The position numbers and the translations under genes were made by a program. From positions 62,001-126,000 of the forward strand of contig JAKBWB010000003.1 in the NCBI GenBank assembly GCA_021843755.1: DNA of 64,000 nt, in the 5' to 3' direction. Positions 1-9,796 of the stretch are shown piece by piece. Under the pieces are notes generated by a model. That model ran no database searches and had not been told where the DNA came from. It saw only the letters and a list, made by a program, of their open reading frames with translations. Origin of the DNA: Pseudomonadota bacterium. GTDB lineage: Bacteria; Pseudomonadota; Gammaproteobacteria; Steroidobacterales; Steroidobacteraceae. Position 1 is the stretch's first letter, and each line of letters starts with the position of its first letter.

Positions 1-421
1 GGCCGCGAGCGAGCGCCACGGCGCGCCCGTGGTGCGCGCCGCGTACGAACAGTGGTACTTCCTGCGCAATCTCGTCGATGACGTCGAATCGATGCTGGCG
101 CGCGCCGATCTGGACATCGCCGCGGCCTACCACACGCTCGTGCCCGCGGGGCTGCTGCGGTTCGCCGAACTCATCCGCGCCGAGTATCTGCTGACACGCG
201 CGCAGGTGCTCAAGCTCAAGGATGCCGCCGAGTTGCTCGACGATGATCCGGCGCTGCAGCGCAGCATCCGCTTGCGCAATCCGTACATCGACCCGATGAA
301 CCTGATGCAGGTCGACCTGCTGGGGCGGTGGCGCGCCGGCGAGCGCGCCGAGCGCGAGCTGTTCGAGGCGTTGTTGGTCAGCATCGCGGGCATCGCCCAA
401 GGCCTGCAAAGCACGGGGTAG
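1..421 (+). CDS. ppc: Phosphoenolpyruvate carboxylase, C-terminal end (partial)
   Basis: Only the last ~139 codons are present; the frame is open from base 2 and the gene begins outside the window. The enzyme adds bicarbonate to phosphoenolpyruvate to make oxaloacetate, replenishing the TCA cycle. The C-terminal signature is clear: RNPYIDPMN followed by LMQVDLLGRWR, and the family's terminal pattern SIAGIAQGLQSTG, in which the final glycine helps close the active site. The acetyltransferase gene starts 8 bases downstream, so the two may share a transcript. Identification rests on the conserved terminus alone. Confidence 0.9.
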   Translation, partial: AASERHGAPVVRAAYEQWYFLRNLVDDVESMLARADLDIAAAYHTLVPAGLLRFAELIRAEYLLTRAQVLKLKDAAELLDDDPALQRSIRLRNPYIDPMNLMQVDLLGRWRAGERAERELFEALLVSIAGIAQGLQSTG

Positions 422-429
422 AGACGCCA

Positions 430-915
430 ATGCTCGTGATCCAACCGGCCCGCGAAGCCGACGTGCCCCAGATCCTGCGGTTCATCCGCGAGCTGGCCCG
501 CTACGAGCGCCTGGAGCACGAGGTCATCGCCACCGAGGCCGATCTGCGCGCGGCCTTGTTTGGCGAGCGCCCCTGCGCGCAGGCGCTGCTCGCCCGCCTC
601 GAGGGCGTGCCGGCCGGCTTCGCGCTGTACTTTCAGAACTTCTCGACATTCACCGGGCGGCCCGGGCTGTACCTCGAGGACCTCTACGTCACACCCCAGG
701 CGCGCGGGCGCGGGATCGGCCGCCAGCTGCTGCGCCACCTGGCGCGTGTGGCTATCGAGCGACGGTGCGCCCGCGTGGACTGGGCCGCCCTCGCCTGGAA
801 TACGGGCGCGATCGCCTTCTACCGCGGTCTCGGCGCGCAACCGCTCGAGGACTGGCGAGTATTCCGGCTCACCGGAGCACCGCTCGAGCAACTCGCCGGT
901 CCGGACGGCGAATGA
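430..915 (+). CDS. GNAT family N-acetyltransferase
   Basis: A 161-residue single-domain GNAT protein that would transfer acetyl from acetyl-CoA to an amine. The start ATG at 430 gives an N-terminus (MLVIQPAREADVPQI) matching the first GNAT strand and helix; the frame is open further upstream but that would overlap ppc. The acetyl-CoA pyrophosphate loop is visible as QARGRGIGRQLL (about residues 88-99), preceded by LYLEDLYV and followed by the W-NTGAIAFYRGLGA segment. This layout resembles the diamine/thialysine acetyltransferase (SAT-like) branch, but the substrate cannot be read from sequence. Confidence 0.85.
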   Translation: MLVIQPAREADVPQILRFIRELARYERLEHEVIATEADLRAALFGERPCAQALLARLEGVPAGFALYFQNFSTFTGRPGLYLEDLYVTPQARGRGIGRQLLRHLARVAIERRCARVDWAALAWNTGAIAFYRGLGAQPLEDWRVFRLTGAPLEQLAGPDGE

Positions 916-1088
916 GGTGCGCCGACTCCCGGGTCTGAACGAGCGCTGAACCGCGCGGCGCGTGCGCGGTCAACTCCCATCGCCGCGGCTTCTGAGGTAA
1001 GCTGCGCGCATCAGGACGGTCGTGGTTGTTTGTACCGCCTGAGCCACGAGCCGTGATCGATCCGCCCGAGCCTCGGAGTAACCCTGAC

Positions 1089-1907
1089 ATGCGCATTCGT
1101 TCCCGTGTACTTCCAGCGCTGGCCGGGATGCTGTTCGCGCTGGCGACCGTCGTGGCACACGCCCAGGCGCGGCAGGAGGGTCGCCTGCTGCTGGCGACTC
1201 AGGTCCTGAACGATCTGAAGGGTCCGCGCGATCAGGGTATCCCGCGGTGGCTGCTGCAGCGCGCCTACGCCGTCGCCGTGATCCCCGGTCTGACCAAGGT
1301 GGCGTTCTTCTTCGGGGGCCGCTTCGGCCATGGCGTGCTCGTGGCGCGCACGCCGAACGGCGGTTTCTCCAGTCCGGTGTTCATCACCCTCGCCGGCGGC
1401 AGCTTCGGCTTCCAATGGGGCGTGCAGAAGACCGACCTGGTGCTGGTGTTCACCTCGCGCAAGGGCGTGGCCGGCCTGAGCGGCGGCAAGGTCACCCTCG
1501 GCGCCGACGCCTCCGTGGCGGCCGGTCCGGTCGGGCGGGAAGCATCCGCGGCCACGGTTCAGACGTTCAACGCCGCCGTGTACTCCTATTCCCACACCGA
1601 GGGCCTGTTCGCGGGAGTCTCGGTCAACGGCGCGGAGCTGACCGCCGATCAGAGCGCGGACGCCGCGTTCTATCACGACCCGCACGTACGGGTCTCGCAG
1701 ATTCTCTCCGGCGCGGTCACCACCGACAACTCGGCCGCGACCAGCTTCGTCGACGCGGTGGACGCGGCCTCCGGATTGGCGCCAGGACCGGCGCAGGCCG
1801 CCGCCCCCGCGACCCCGGCGACACCCGCCGCGCAACCGCAGACGAGTTCCGGGGCTCAAGCCTTCCCGTTGCAGGATCAGAACCCGGGCAGCAACCCGCC
1901 GAATTGA
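1089..1907 (+). CDS. SYLF-domain (Ysc84/DUF500) lipid-binding secreted protein
   Basis: A 272-residue protein with a signal peptide (MRIRSRVLPALAG through AHAQA), so it is exported. The rest fits the SYLF fold: RAYAVAVIPGLTKVAFFFGGRFGHGVLV, then glycine-rich strands (GGSFGFQWGVQKTDLVLVF, then GVAGLSGGKVTLGADASVAAGPVG). SYLF proteins bind phosphoinositides in eukaryotes; the bacterial role is unknown, probably at the envelope. The C-terminal ~45 residues are a low-complexity Ala/Pro/Thr tail. Start 1089 is preferred over the earlier in-frame codon at 1026 because it places the signal peptide at the N-terminus. Confidence 0.85.
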   Translation: MRIRSRVLPALAGMLFALATVVAHAQARQEGRLLLATQVLNDLKGPRDQGIPRWLLQRAYAVAVIPGLTKVAFFFGGRFGHGVLVARTPNGGFSSPVFITLAGGSFGFQWGVQKTDLVLVFTSRKGVAGLSGGKVTLGADASVAAGPVGREASAATVQTFNAAVYSYSHTEGLFAGVSVNGAELTADQSADAAFYHDPHVRVSQILSGAVTTDNSAATSFVDAVDAASGLAPGPAQAAAPATPATPAAQPQTSSGAQAFPLQDQNPGSNPPN

Positions 1908-1962
1908 CTCCGCGTTTGATTCGGCGCGCGCGGTCGGGCGGAGCCCGGCCGCACGGTTGCCC

Positions 1963-2520
1963 TCAATGGCCCGGGGGCGCCGGCGAGTCCGCGACCAACA
2001 CCTCCGCGCTGAGGTAAGTCCCCAGGTCCATCTGGTGCGGCACGCAACTGGCATGCAGAACCACCTTGCGGGTGGCGAAAGCCGGAAGAAACGTGCGGCG
2101 AAACTGCTCGGCGAGGTCGCAATCGCCCGCCTGGCTGAAGTGGGCCATGCCCGAGACCAGCACGACCTTGCGCCAGTGGGCCTCGACGTGCGGGGCGCCT
2201 GCGGCCGCCCGGGCGGCCGGCACCAGCACCTGCATGGTCACATCCACGCCGGGGGAAGGCTCCGGACCCACGGCCCGCACACAGCCGACGCTGCGGACCT
2301 TCAGGTCCCGGGCGCCGAGCCGGCTCAACAGGTGCGTGATCTCACTGCGCAGTCCGCCACAGGTGTAGTGCGTCGTAAAGCTCTGGTAGAAAAACTGCAC
2401 GTGACGGGTCACCCAGGCGGCCTGCACCGGGGGCGATGCTCCGAAGGCGGGCGCGAGGGTGGACAGAGCCATCGCGGCCAGGGCCGCGAGAACGGATCGA
2501 GATACGGTGGCGGCTCGCAT
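1963..2520 (-). CDS. Secreted four-cysteine protein, paralogue A (unknown function)
   Basis: A 185-residue exported protein of no recognised family. The start at 2520 is fixed by a GGAGGAAG ribosome site 5 bases upstream; an earlier in-frame ATG lies inside that site. A signal peptide ends near AFGASPP. Two cysteine pairs stand out: YTCGGLRSE with SVGCVR in the N-terminal half, and GDCDLAEQFRRTF with ASCVPHQ in the C-terminal half, consistent with disulfides. It shares most of its length with the next gene at 2587-3135, a tandem duplicate, and more distantly with 28551-29114. Likely periplasmic. Confidence 0.75.
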   Translation of the reverse strand: MRAATVSRSVLAALAAMALSTLAPAFGASPPVQAAWVTRHVQFFYQSFTTHYTCGGLRSEITHLLSRLGARDLKVRSVGCVRAVGPEPSPGVDVTMQVLVPAARAAAGAPHVEAHWRKVVLVSGMAHFSQAGDCDLAEQFRRTFLPAFATRKVVLHASCVPHQMDLGTYLSAEVLVADSPAPPGH

Positions 2521-2586
2521 AGCGGCTTCCTCCAAAATCCCCCGACCTTTGCAGTATAACCCCGCCCGGCGGCAGCGGCCTCGCGC

Positions 2587-3135
2587 TCAGCGCGCCTCGG
2601 ACCGCGCGGCGTCCGGGAACAGGACCTCGGCGCTGAGGTGAGTCCCCGGGGTGATCTGGTGCGGTACGCACGTCGCCCGCAGGTGGATGGCCCGGGCGTC
2701 GAAAACCGGCAGGAACGTATGACGAAATTGCGTCATCAGCTCGCATTGTCCGCCTGCGCGGTAGCCGCCGCCCGACAGCAGCACCACCTTCTTCCAGTGG
2801 GCCGCGAGGCGCGGCGCCCCTGCGGCGGCCCGAGCGGCCGGCGCCAGCACCCGCATGGTCACATCCACGCCGGGGAAACGCTCCGGGCCCTCGGGCCGCA
2901 CGCAACCCACGGAGCGGACGTTCAGATCCCGTGCGCCGAGCCGGGTCAGCAACCTCACGATTTCATCGCGCAGGCCGCTGCAGCTGTAGTGCACCGTGAA
3001 GCCTCTGTAGACGAAGTACACGTGGCGGGGCGCCCAGACGGCCTGCACCGGCGGGGAGGCCGCAAAGACGGGCGCCGAGAGCATCATCGCGACCAGCGCC
3101 GCGAGAACGGATCGAGACACGCCGGGGACTGGCAT
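2587..3135 (-). CDS. Secreted four-cysteine protein, paralogue B (unknown function)
   Basis: A 182-residue exported protein, tandem duplicate of 1963-2520. The start at 3135 (MPVPGVSRSVLAALVAMM) has the same GGAGGAAG ribosome site and the same 5-base spacing as paralogue A. After the signal peptide the two proteins run in register: SPPVQA-W-RHV-F, then YSCSGLRDEI, LLTRLGARDL, SVGCVR, GVDVTM-VL-PAARAAAGAP, a cysteine in GQCELMTQFRHTF, ATCVPHQ and LSAEVL. All four cysteines are conserved. The conserved 5' junction suggests a recent duplication. Function unknown. Confidence 0.75.
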   Translation of the reverse strand: MPVPGVSRSVLAALVAMMLSAPVFAASPPVQAVWAPRHVYFVYRGFTVHYSCSGLRDEIVRLLTRLGARDLNVRSVGCVRPEGPERFPGVDVTMRVLAPAARAAAGAPRLAAHWKKVVLLSGGGYRAGGQCELMTQFRHTFLPVFDARAIHLRATCVPHQITPGTHLSAEVLFPDAARSEAR

Positions 3136-3216
3136 GGCGGCTTCCTCCAGATCGTCTATCGCTGCAGTCATAGACCCCGCGCGGCGGCGCCGGTTCGCGC
3201 CACCGCTCAGGCCGCC

Positions 3217-3573
3217 TCAGCGTACGTACGGCGAAATCACCATGCAGATCACCGTAACCGAGAGCAGCACCGCGGCGATGCGCTGCGCGCGCACCGGGTT
3301 GCTGCGGTGCATCCCACCCTGCACGCCCGCGGCAATCACCGCAAGCAGTGCTCCGAATGCGAGCGTGTCGGCCATGGGGCCCTGCGCGCCACGGATCACC
3401 AGACCCCACAGCGCCAGACCCGCCGCGAACGCGAGCACAGCGGCACCCATCTGCGCACGAAACAGCTTCGGAGTGATCTCGAAATACGAGTGCGTGAGCG
3501 CCAGAGTCGAGCCGACCCAGAACACCCCGGCGAGCGCATGCACGGACAACAGGATCATCACCAGGATGGCCAT
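3217..3573 (-). CDS. Small integral membrane protein, four predicted helices
   Basis: A 118-residue hydrophobic protein with four apparent membrane segments: MAILVMILLSVHALAGVFWVGS, AAVLAFAAGLALWGLVI, TLAFGALLAVIAAGVQ and IAAVLLSVTVICMVISPYV. The His in helix 1 followed by AGVFWVGS resembles the opening of small CopD/DUF2269-like membrane proteins that may bind haem or copper, but the match is only suggestive. It is transcribed away from msrA's 3' end and towards the four-cysteine pair. Function unknown. Confidence 0.65.
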   Translation of the reverse strand: MAILVMILLSVHALAGVFWVGSTLALTHSYFEITPKLFRAQMGAAVLAFAAGLALWGLVIRGAQGPMADTLAFGALLAVIAAGVQGGMHRSNPVRAQRIAAVLLSVTVICMVISPYVR

Positions 3574-3630
3574 GATTCAAACCTCGGCTTCATGTGGATC
3601 GCGCCCGCCGGCGGCATGATACGCGACCGC

Positions 3631-4272
3631 TCAGACCGCATGGGAATAAGCGACTCCGCAGCCGCCGAGCCCGCAGTACCCGTCCGGATTCTTCGCCAGG
3701 TACTGCTGGTGGTACGCCTCGGCGTAATAGAACGCGGGCGCCGGTGCGATCTCGGTCGTGATGCGCCCCAGCCCGGCGGCCGTGAGCCGCGCCTGGTACG
3801 CGCGGCGCGAGGCTTCCGCCGCCTCGCGCTGCGCCTCGTCCGTGGTGAAGATGACCGATCGATACTGCGTGCCTTCGTCGCCCCCCTGGCGCATGCCCTG
3901 GGTCGGGTCGTGGGACTCCCAGAAGGTCTTCAGCAGCTCCTCATAGCGGATGCGGGCCGGATCGTAGATGACACGTACGACCTCGGCATGCCCGGTCAAG
4001 CCCGTGCAGACCTCCCGGTAAGTGGGATTCGGCGTCAGGCCGCCCGCGTAGCCGGCGGCGGTCGAATAGACGCCCGGCATTTCCCAGAAGAGCCGCTCGG
4101 CGCCCCAGAAGCAGCCCAGCCCGAGCACCGCCACGCGCAGCCCCGCCGGAAAGGGCGGCACGACGCGATGGCCGTTGACGTAGTGCTCGGCGGCAACCTC
4201 CAGCGCGGCGGCACGCCCGGGCAGTGCCTCGCTCGCGCTCGGCAGAGTGAGTCTCTTGTGCAATGACGCCAT
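3631..4272 (-). CDS. msrA: Peptide-methionine (S)-S-oxide reductase MsrA
   Basis: Repairs oxidised proteins by reducing methionine-S-sulfoxide with thioredoxin as electron donor. The 213-residue protein has the catalytic motif GCFWGAER with the nucleophilic Cys at residue 54, then [28 protein letters not shown], and the [12 protein letters not shown] segment. Resolving cysteines are probably those in GYCGLGGCG near the C-terminus. An N-terminal extension of ~45 residues before the catalytic motif is typical of the longer E. coli-like MsrA. No signal peptide, so cytoplasmic. Confidence 0.95.
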   Translation of the reverse strand: MASLHKRLTLPSASEALPGRAAALEVAAEHYVNGHRVVPPFPAGLRVAVLGLGCFWGAERLFWEMPGVYSTAAGYAGGLTPNPTYREVCTGLTGHAEVVRVIYDPARIRYEELLKTFWESHDPTQGMRQGGDEGTQYRSVIFTTDEAQREAAEASRRAYQARLTAAGLGRITTEIAPAPAFYYAEAYHQQYLAKNPDGYCGLGGCGVAYSHAV

Positions 4273-4357
4273 GGCCTGTGTCCTCCGCCCCGAATCATAC
4301 CGCCTCCCCCCGCCTCGCTTGCACGCGGCGCAGCCGCCGCCGTAAGCTTCGCGCGCA

Positions 4358-4624
4358 ATGGGAATCAGTCAGCCACAAAACCTCAAGACAGTCCCCGAGG
4401 AACGGCAGCGGCCGTACGGCGTGCGCGTGAGCCTGCTGCCCGGGGATCCCTTTCGCAAGCTCGTCGGGCCCGAGTGGCACCGCCTGCACTGGTACGGCAC
4501 CGCGGCCGAGCGCGATGCGGCGCTCGCCGAGATGAGCCGGCGCCACCTGTACTCGCGCTCCGGGGACAAGCCCGCGCTGCGGTTCGAGAAGGTCGAGAAC
4601 CTCATCGAGAGCCGCGGCGTCTAG
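4358..4624 (+). CDS. Conserved-looking small protein, unknown function
   Basis: An 88-residue soluble, charged protein ([16 protein letters not shown]...) in the gap between msrA and the patatin gene, convergent with the latter. It contains [28 protein letters not shown] and a C-terminal [14 protein letters not shown]. No domain is recognised. It is taken as real because it fills the gap between two well-supported genes without overlap and its composition looks like a folded protein. Confidence 0.5.
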   Translation: MGISQPQNLKTVPEERQRPYGVRVSLLPGDPFRKLVGPEWHRLHWYGTAAERDAALAEMSRRHLYSRSGDKPALRFEKVENLIESRGV

Positions 4625-4649
4625 GCGGGACTCCCGCGGCTCGCCGCGC

Positions 4650-6989
4650 TCAGAACGTGCGGCCGAGGAACAGGTAGAACGACTGCTCGCCGCGATCGTC
4701 GAAACCGGTGCCGAGGTACACCGGTCCGAGAAACGTGTCGAGCCCGAGAAAGATGCTCTGGTCCTCGCGCAGCGAGTTCCAGCGGATGTCGCTCATGTTC
4801 CGCCACACGTTGCCGGCCTCGAGCGACATGCCGAGGTACACCGGCACGCCGAGATAACCCGGCCCGCCGCGGTCGATTTCCCGATACAGCAGCAGGCGCG
4901 CGATGCCGTAGTGCGGCCCGTACAGCGAATACTGCTGCAGCCCCGACAGATTGAGAAAGCCGCCGAGCGGAAACTCCATCTCCAGATTGACCGGGCGGTC
5001 GAGCAGGCTGCCGGCGGAGGCGGAGAACGCCACGGTGTCGCGACCACGCCAGGTGTGCGCCGCCAGGAAGTTGAACGTCACCCGGTTGTAGCTCGAGACG
5101 CCGCCGACCACCTGGTGCGCGCTGCTCCACTGCAGCGCCGCCTGCTCGCCGGAGTGCGGGAAATCGATGTTGTCGAGGGTGTCGTAGCTGAAGCGCAGGA
5201 AATAGGTGACCGAGCCGAGCTGCTGGCGCGCCGGGAATGGCAACAGCGGATCGGAGGGATCCCCGACGTTCAGCTGCGAGTGACCCTGCTCCCGATACAC
5301 CCCGGCGCGCACCTCGCCCCAGTCGCCGAACTGCTTGCCGAGATCCAGGCCGTAGCGGAACGCGTGCACGCGATAGTCGGCCCGCATGGTCTGGCCGACC
5401 AGGTACGGCAGATCGCTCGCCCGCACCGACACGCGCGGCATGATGAACCAACCCGAGAATTTCGAGAACGGCAGATACACCTCGCTCGCCAGGCGCGTGG
5501 TCTGGCCGATCTCGGCGTCCGTCACCCATGCCCCGCCCGAGCGGGTGATCTCCGACATGACGTAGCGGGCCCCCGCCTCGTAGGTGGCGTTGCCCGCGAA
5601 GTCATCGCGCAGGCTCAGGCCAAAGCGCAGGTAATTCGGCCCGATCGAGGCGCCGCGCGCGTCGATCAGCAACCCATAGCGCGTGCCGCGGCGCACGAGC
5701 TGGTAATCGAGCGTGTCGAGCCCCCCCAGGCCGTACAGCGTGGTGATACGCCGGGCGATCGCATCGGGATTGAGCCGCTTACCGACCATGTCGCCAAAGA
5801 GACTCTCGATCGGCGCCGAGAAGCGCTGTGAACCGGTCTCGACCTCCACGAACGCGATTCGCGGCGGCGGCCGGCGCAGCGCCGCGCGGCGGCGCTGGTA
5901 GCGCCGATATGCCGCCGGGCTCACCGACAGCGCCTCGAGCCGCTTGCGCATCCGCCAGGCCGCGCCCTCCCCGAGGGCGAGCAGCCGGTTCACGTTGCCG
6001 AAGTCGAACGAAGAGATGGCGTGCAGCTGCGGGCGAATCAATATGTCGTGCGGCCCGAGGGTCGCGAGCTCGCGCTCGGACTTGCGCGCCATCAGGATCG
6101 CCAGTGCCTGAGCGCTGATTCCGGCCACACCGTTCAATCGCGACACCGGCTGCAGCGGATAACTCACGTCGACGACGATCAGCACGTCCACCCCCATCGC
6201 GCGGGCGACGTCGATCGGCACGTTGTCCGATAAGCCACCATCGACCAACAGCTGGCCGTCGCGCGGCACGGGCGCGAACACCCCCGGGGCCGACATGCTC
6301 GCGCGCATGGCGCTGGTCAGATCACCCGAGCTCATCACCACTTCCTGGCCCGTGGCGAGGTTGGTGGCCACGGCGCGAAACGGCGTGGGCAGATCGTTGA
6401 AATTCGTGATGCGCGCGACCGGCAGCGTCAGGCGGCGCAGCAACTCGGTCAGGCTCTGCCCCTCGATCAACCCCTGCGGGAGCACCAGATGCCAGTCCTT
6501 GACCCCGATCCGGAAATGGACCAGGAAGTTCTCATCCTCCTCCTTGCGCCGCAGGGTCAGATCCTGACGCGGGGGCTGATCGCGGAAGGCCTCCTGCCAA
6601 TTGAGCGAGCGCACCATTGCGGCAATCTGCCGCGCCGTCATACCGCTTGCATACAGACCGCCCACCACGGCACCCATGCTCGTGCCGGCGATCGCGTCGA
6701 TGGGCACGCGCAGCTTCTGCAGCACCTCGAGCACGCCGATCTGGGCAATGCCGCGGGCCCCGCCGCCGGAAAGCACCAATCCGATGCGCGGGCGGCGCGG
6801 CGCACCGGGCCGCAGCGCGCCCGGGTCGGCGACATACACCCCGGCGCGCAGCGCCGGGCGGCAACGCACTGCCGCGCCGGGGCAAACCGAGGCCGTTGGC
6901 GCCGCGGCGTGCGCCGCGGGCACCAGCCACAGGCAAGCCACAACACCCAGCATCCCGAGCCGAATGCCGGCCGTCTCCGAGCGCTTCAT
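4650..6989 (-). CDS. Patatin-like phospholipase with POTRA and Omp85-type beta-barrel (PlpD-like, type Vd)
   Basis: A 779-residue fusion of an N-terminal signal peptide (to about residue 29), a patatin lipase domain (~68-340), a single POTRA-like linker (~375-450) and a C-terminal 16-strand-type barrel ending in the aromatic residue of FLGRTF. The lipase has the oxyanion loop GGGARG (75-80), nucleophile Ser104 in GTSMG and catalytic Asp250 in DGG, so it should be active. The family (Pseudomonas PlpD) hydrolyses phospholipids and is placed in or through the outer membrane by its own barrel. Four cysteines or fewer, no obvious operon partner. Confidence 0.9.
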   Translation of the reverse strand: MKRSETAGIRLGMLGVVACLWLVPAAHAAAPTASVCPGAAVRCRPALRAGVYVADPGALRPGAPRRPRIGLVLSGGGARGIAQIGVLEVLQKLRVPIDAIAGTSMGAVVGGLYASGMTARQIAAMVRSLNWQEAFRDQPPRQDLTLRRKEEDENFLVHFRIGVKDWHLVLPQGLIEGQSLTELLRRLTLPVARITNFNDLPTPFRAVATNLATGQEVVMSSGDLTSAMRASMSAPGVFAPVPRDGQLLVDGGLSDNVPIDVARAMGVDVLIVVDVSYPLQPVSRLNGVAGISAQALAILMARKSERELATLGPHDILIRPQLHAISSFDFGNVNRLLALGEGAAWRMRKRLEALSVSPAAYRRYQRRRAALRRPPPRIAFVEVETGSQRFSAPIESLFGDMVGKRLNPDAIARRITTLYGLGGLDTLDYQLVRRGTRYGLLIDARGASIGPNYLRFGLSLRDDFAGNATYEAGARYVMSEITRSGGAWVTDAEIGQTTRLASEVYLPFSKFSGWFIMPRVSVRASDLPYLVGQTMRADYRVHAFRYGLDLGKQFGDWGEVRAGVYREQGHSQLNVGDPSDPLLPFPARQQLGSVTYFLRFSYDTLDNIDFPHSGEQAALQWSSAHQVVGGVSSYNRVTFNFLAAHTWRGRDTVAFSASAGSLLDRPVNLEMEFPLGGFLNLSGLQQYSLYGPHYGIARLLLYREIDRGGPGYLGVPVYLGMSLEAGNVWRNMSDIRWNSLREDQSIFLGLDTFLGPVYLGTGFDDRGEQSFYLFLGRTF

Positions 6990-7110
6990 TCAGTGTTCCG
7001 GCGAGAAAATGCGTCGATTCGGACGCAGAGTATCAGCATCCCGCCCCATCCCGTCCGCCAAAGACGGCAGCGCGATACGGCACGCCCGATGCGGTAGGAT
7101 ATCAGGCTCC

Positions 7111-7851
7111 ATGACGTATCTGCTGTACGCCGCACTCCCCTATATCCTCTCGCTGGCCTTGATCATCCATTGCATCAAGACCGGCCGCAGCTGGATCTGG
7201 GTCTTTGTGATGTTGTTCCTGCCGCTGCTCGGGGCCCTGGCCTACACCGCCGTGGAGATCCTTCCGGAGCTGGTGCGCGGGCAGTCCGGGCACCGTGCCG
7301 CGCGCGGGCTGAAGAAAGCCATCGATCCGTTCGGAGATCTGCGCCGGTTCCAGCAGGAAGCCGAGCTCACCGGCAATGTGGCGAACCGCCAGCGCTATGC
7401 CGATGAGCTCGCCCGGCACGGCCGCTATGCCGAGTCGGCCGAGCAGTACCGCCAGACGCTGACCGGCCTGTACGAGCACGACCCGAATCTGATGCTCGGC
7501 CTGGCGCGCGCGCAGTTCGGCAACGGCGAGGCATCCGCCGCCCGCGCCACCCTCGAGGCGCTCATGCACCACAATCCCGAGTTCAACTCCCCGGAGCGGC
7601 ACTTGCTGTATGCGCGGTCCCTCGAAGCCGAGGGCAGCGTGCAGCGCGCGTTGGAAGAGTATCGCGCCCTGGCGCACGCCTATCCCGGCGCCGAGGCGGC
7701 GGTGCGCTACGCGCAGCTTCTGGAGAAACAGGGACAGCGGGAGGAGGCGCGCAAGGTGGCCCGCGAGCTGCTCGAGCGGGCGCGCCTGGCGCCGTCGCAC
7801 TATCGCCGGGCGCAGCGCGCCTGGCTCGACGAGGCCGCGCGGCTGCTGTAA
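7111..7851 (+). CDS. Membrane-anchored tetratricopeptide-repeat protein
   Basis: A 246-residue protein. Two N-terminal hydrophobic helices (TYLLYAALPYILSLALIIHCI and WIWVFVMLFLPLLGALAYTAV) resemble the phospholipase D nuclease N-terminal (PLDc_N) membrane domain. They are followed by a helical TPR region from about residue 95: RYAESAEQYRQTL, PNLMLGLARAQFGNGEASAARATLEAL, LLYARSLEAEGSVQRALEEY and AVRYAQLLEKQGQREEARKVA. Start ATG 7111 places the first helix at the N-terminus; the frame is open upstream but that part is antisense to the patatin gene. TPR units suggest a scaffolding or assembly role. Confidence 0.8.
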   Translation: MTYLLYAALPYILSLALIIHCIKTGRSWIWVFVMLFLPLLGALAYTAVEILPELVRGQSGHRAARGLKKAIDPFGDLRRFQQEAELTGNVANRQRYADELARHGRYAESAEQYRQTLTGLYEHDPNLMLGLARAQFGNGEASAARATLEALMHHNPEFNSPERHLLYARSLEAEGSVQRALEEYRALAHAYPGAEAAVRYAQLLEKQGQREEARKVARELLERARLAPSHYRRAQRAWLDEAARLL

Positions 7852-7909
7852 CGCTCCCCGGGCGCATGCCGGCGGCGGCCTCGGTGCAGGCGAGCGATCG
7901 TCCGGCGAC

Positions 7910-8788
7910 TCACCGGCTCGAACGCCCCGCGCGCCGCATCGCCGAACGACCCAACACGACGCCAAACTCCTTCTCGCCCTGTCCGTGGGCAAGCGCCTCG
8001 AGCATCGCGTCCCGCATCACGCTCGCGAACGGCATCGGGGCGTTCACCGCCTCGGCCGCCGCAAGCGCCAATCTCACGTCCTTCAGCCCGAGCCGCGCCT
8101 TGAATCCCGCCGGCTCGTCGCGTGCCGCCGCGATCAGCCCTCCGTAGCCCTGATACACCGGACCGGGAAAGAACGTCTGGCTCACCAGCGCGAACAGCGC
8201 CGCCGGCTCGATGCCGTAGCCGCTGCCCAGCGCCGCCGCCTCGCCCATCGACTCGATCGCCGCGGCCAGCATGAAGTTCATGGCCAGCTTGACCACGTTC
8301 GCCTGAGCGGCGCGCGCGCCGAACCGCCAGGTCCTCTGTCCGATCACGTCCAACAGGGGCTGCACGCGATCCAGATCGGCCGTCGCGCCGGCCGCGACGA
8401 TGTTGAGCTTGCCCGCCGCCGCGACGTCCGGCCGGCCCAGAACCGGCGCGGCGATGTAGCCGCAGCCCTGATCGGCGAGCCGGGCGGCAAGCTCGTCGCT
8501 CAGTTCCGGGGAGATCGTCGCCATGTTGACGTGCACCGTGCCGGACCTGGCCGGCAGTGCAGCCTCGAGCAGCACCTCGCGCACGGCCCGATCGTCGCTC
8601 AGAATGGAGAACACCACCGGCGCGGCACAGGCTTCGCGCGCGGTCGCGGCCACGGTCGCGCCCCGCTCGGCGAGCCGGCGAGCCGGCTCCGGGGAGCGAT
8701 TCCATACGGTGATCGCATGTCCCGCCGCGATCAGCCGCGCGGCGATGGCGCCGCCCATGTTCCCCAGACCGATGAATCCGATGTTCAT
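7910..8788 (-). CDS. NAD(P)-dependent beta-hydroxyacid dehydrogenase (3-hydroxyisobutyrate dehydrogenase family)
   Basis: A 292-residue enzyme with an N-terminal Rossmann fold (IGFIGLGNMGGAIAARL, residues 3-19, then AITVWNRSPEPARRLAERGA) and the all-helical C-terminal domain of the family. The substrate loop and catalytic Lys are in NVVKLAMNFMLAA. Arg in VWNRS, where NADP-users often have Arg, hints at NADP preference. Members oxidise 3-hydroxyisobutyrate, tartronate semialdehyde or reduce succinic semialdehyde; the substrate cannot be chosen here. It is transcribed divergently from the pirin gene. Confidence 0.85.
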   Translation of the reverse strand: MNIGFIGLGNMGGAIAARLIAAGHAITVWNRSPEPARRLAERGATVAATAREACAAPVVFSILSDDRAVREVLLEAALPARSGTVHVNMATISPELSDELAARLADQGCGYIAAPVLGRPDVAAAGKLNIVAAGATADLDRVQPLLDVIGQRTWRFGARAAQANVVKLAMNFMLAAAIESMGEAAALGSGYGIEPAALFALVSQTFFPGPVYQGYGGLIAAARDEPAGFKARLGLKDVRLALAAAEAVNAPMPFASVMRDAMLEALAHGQGEKEFGVVLGRSAMRRAGRSSR

Positions 8789-8861
8789 GATCCGCCTCCG
8801 TTGATTCGCTGCGCGTCATGCTAGCATCGCTTCCATCCAGCGGTTCCCGAGGCAGGCGCGT

Positions 8862-9782
<921 letters not shown>

Positions 9783-9796
9783 CTGCGGGGCAGGTC

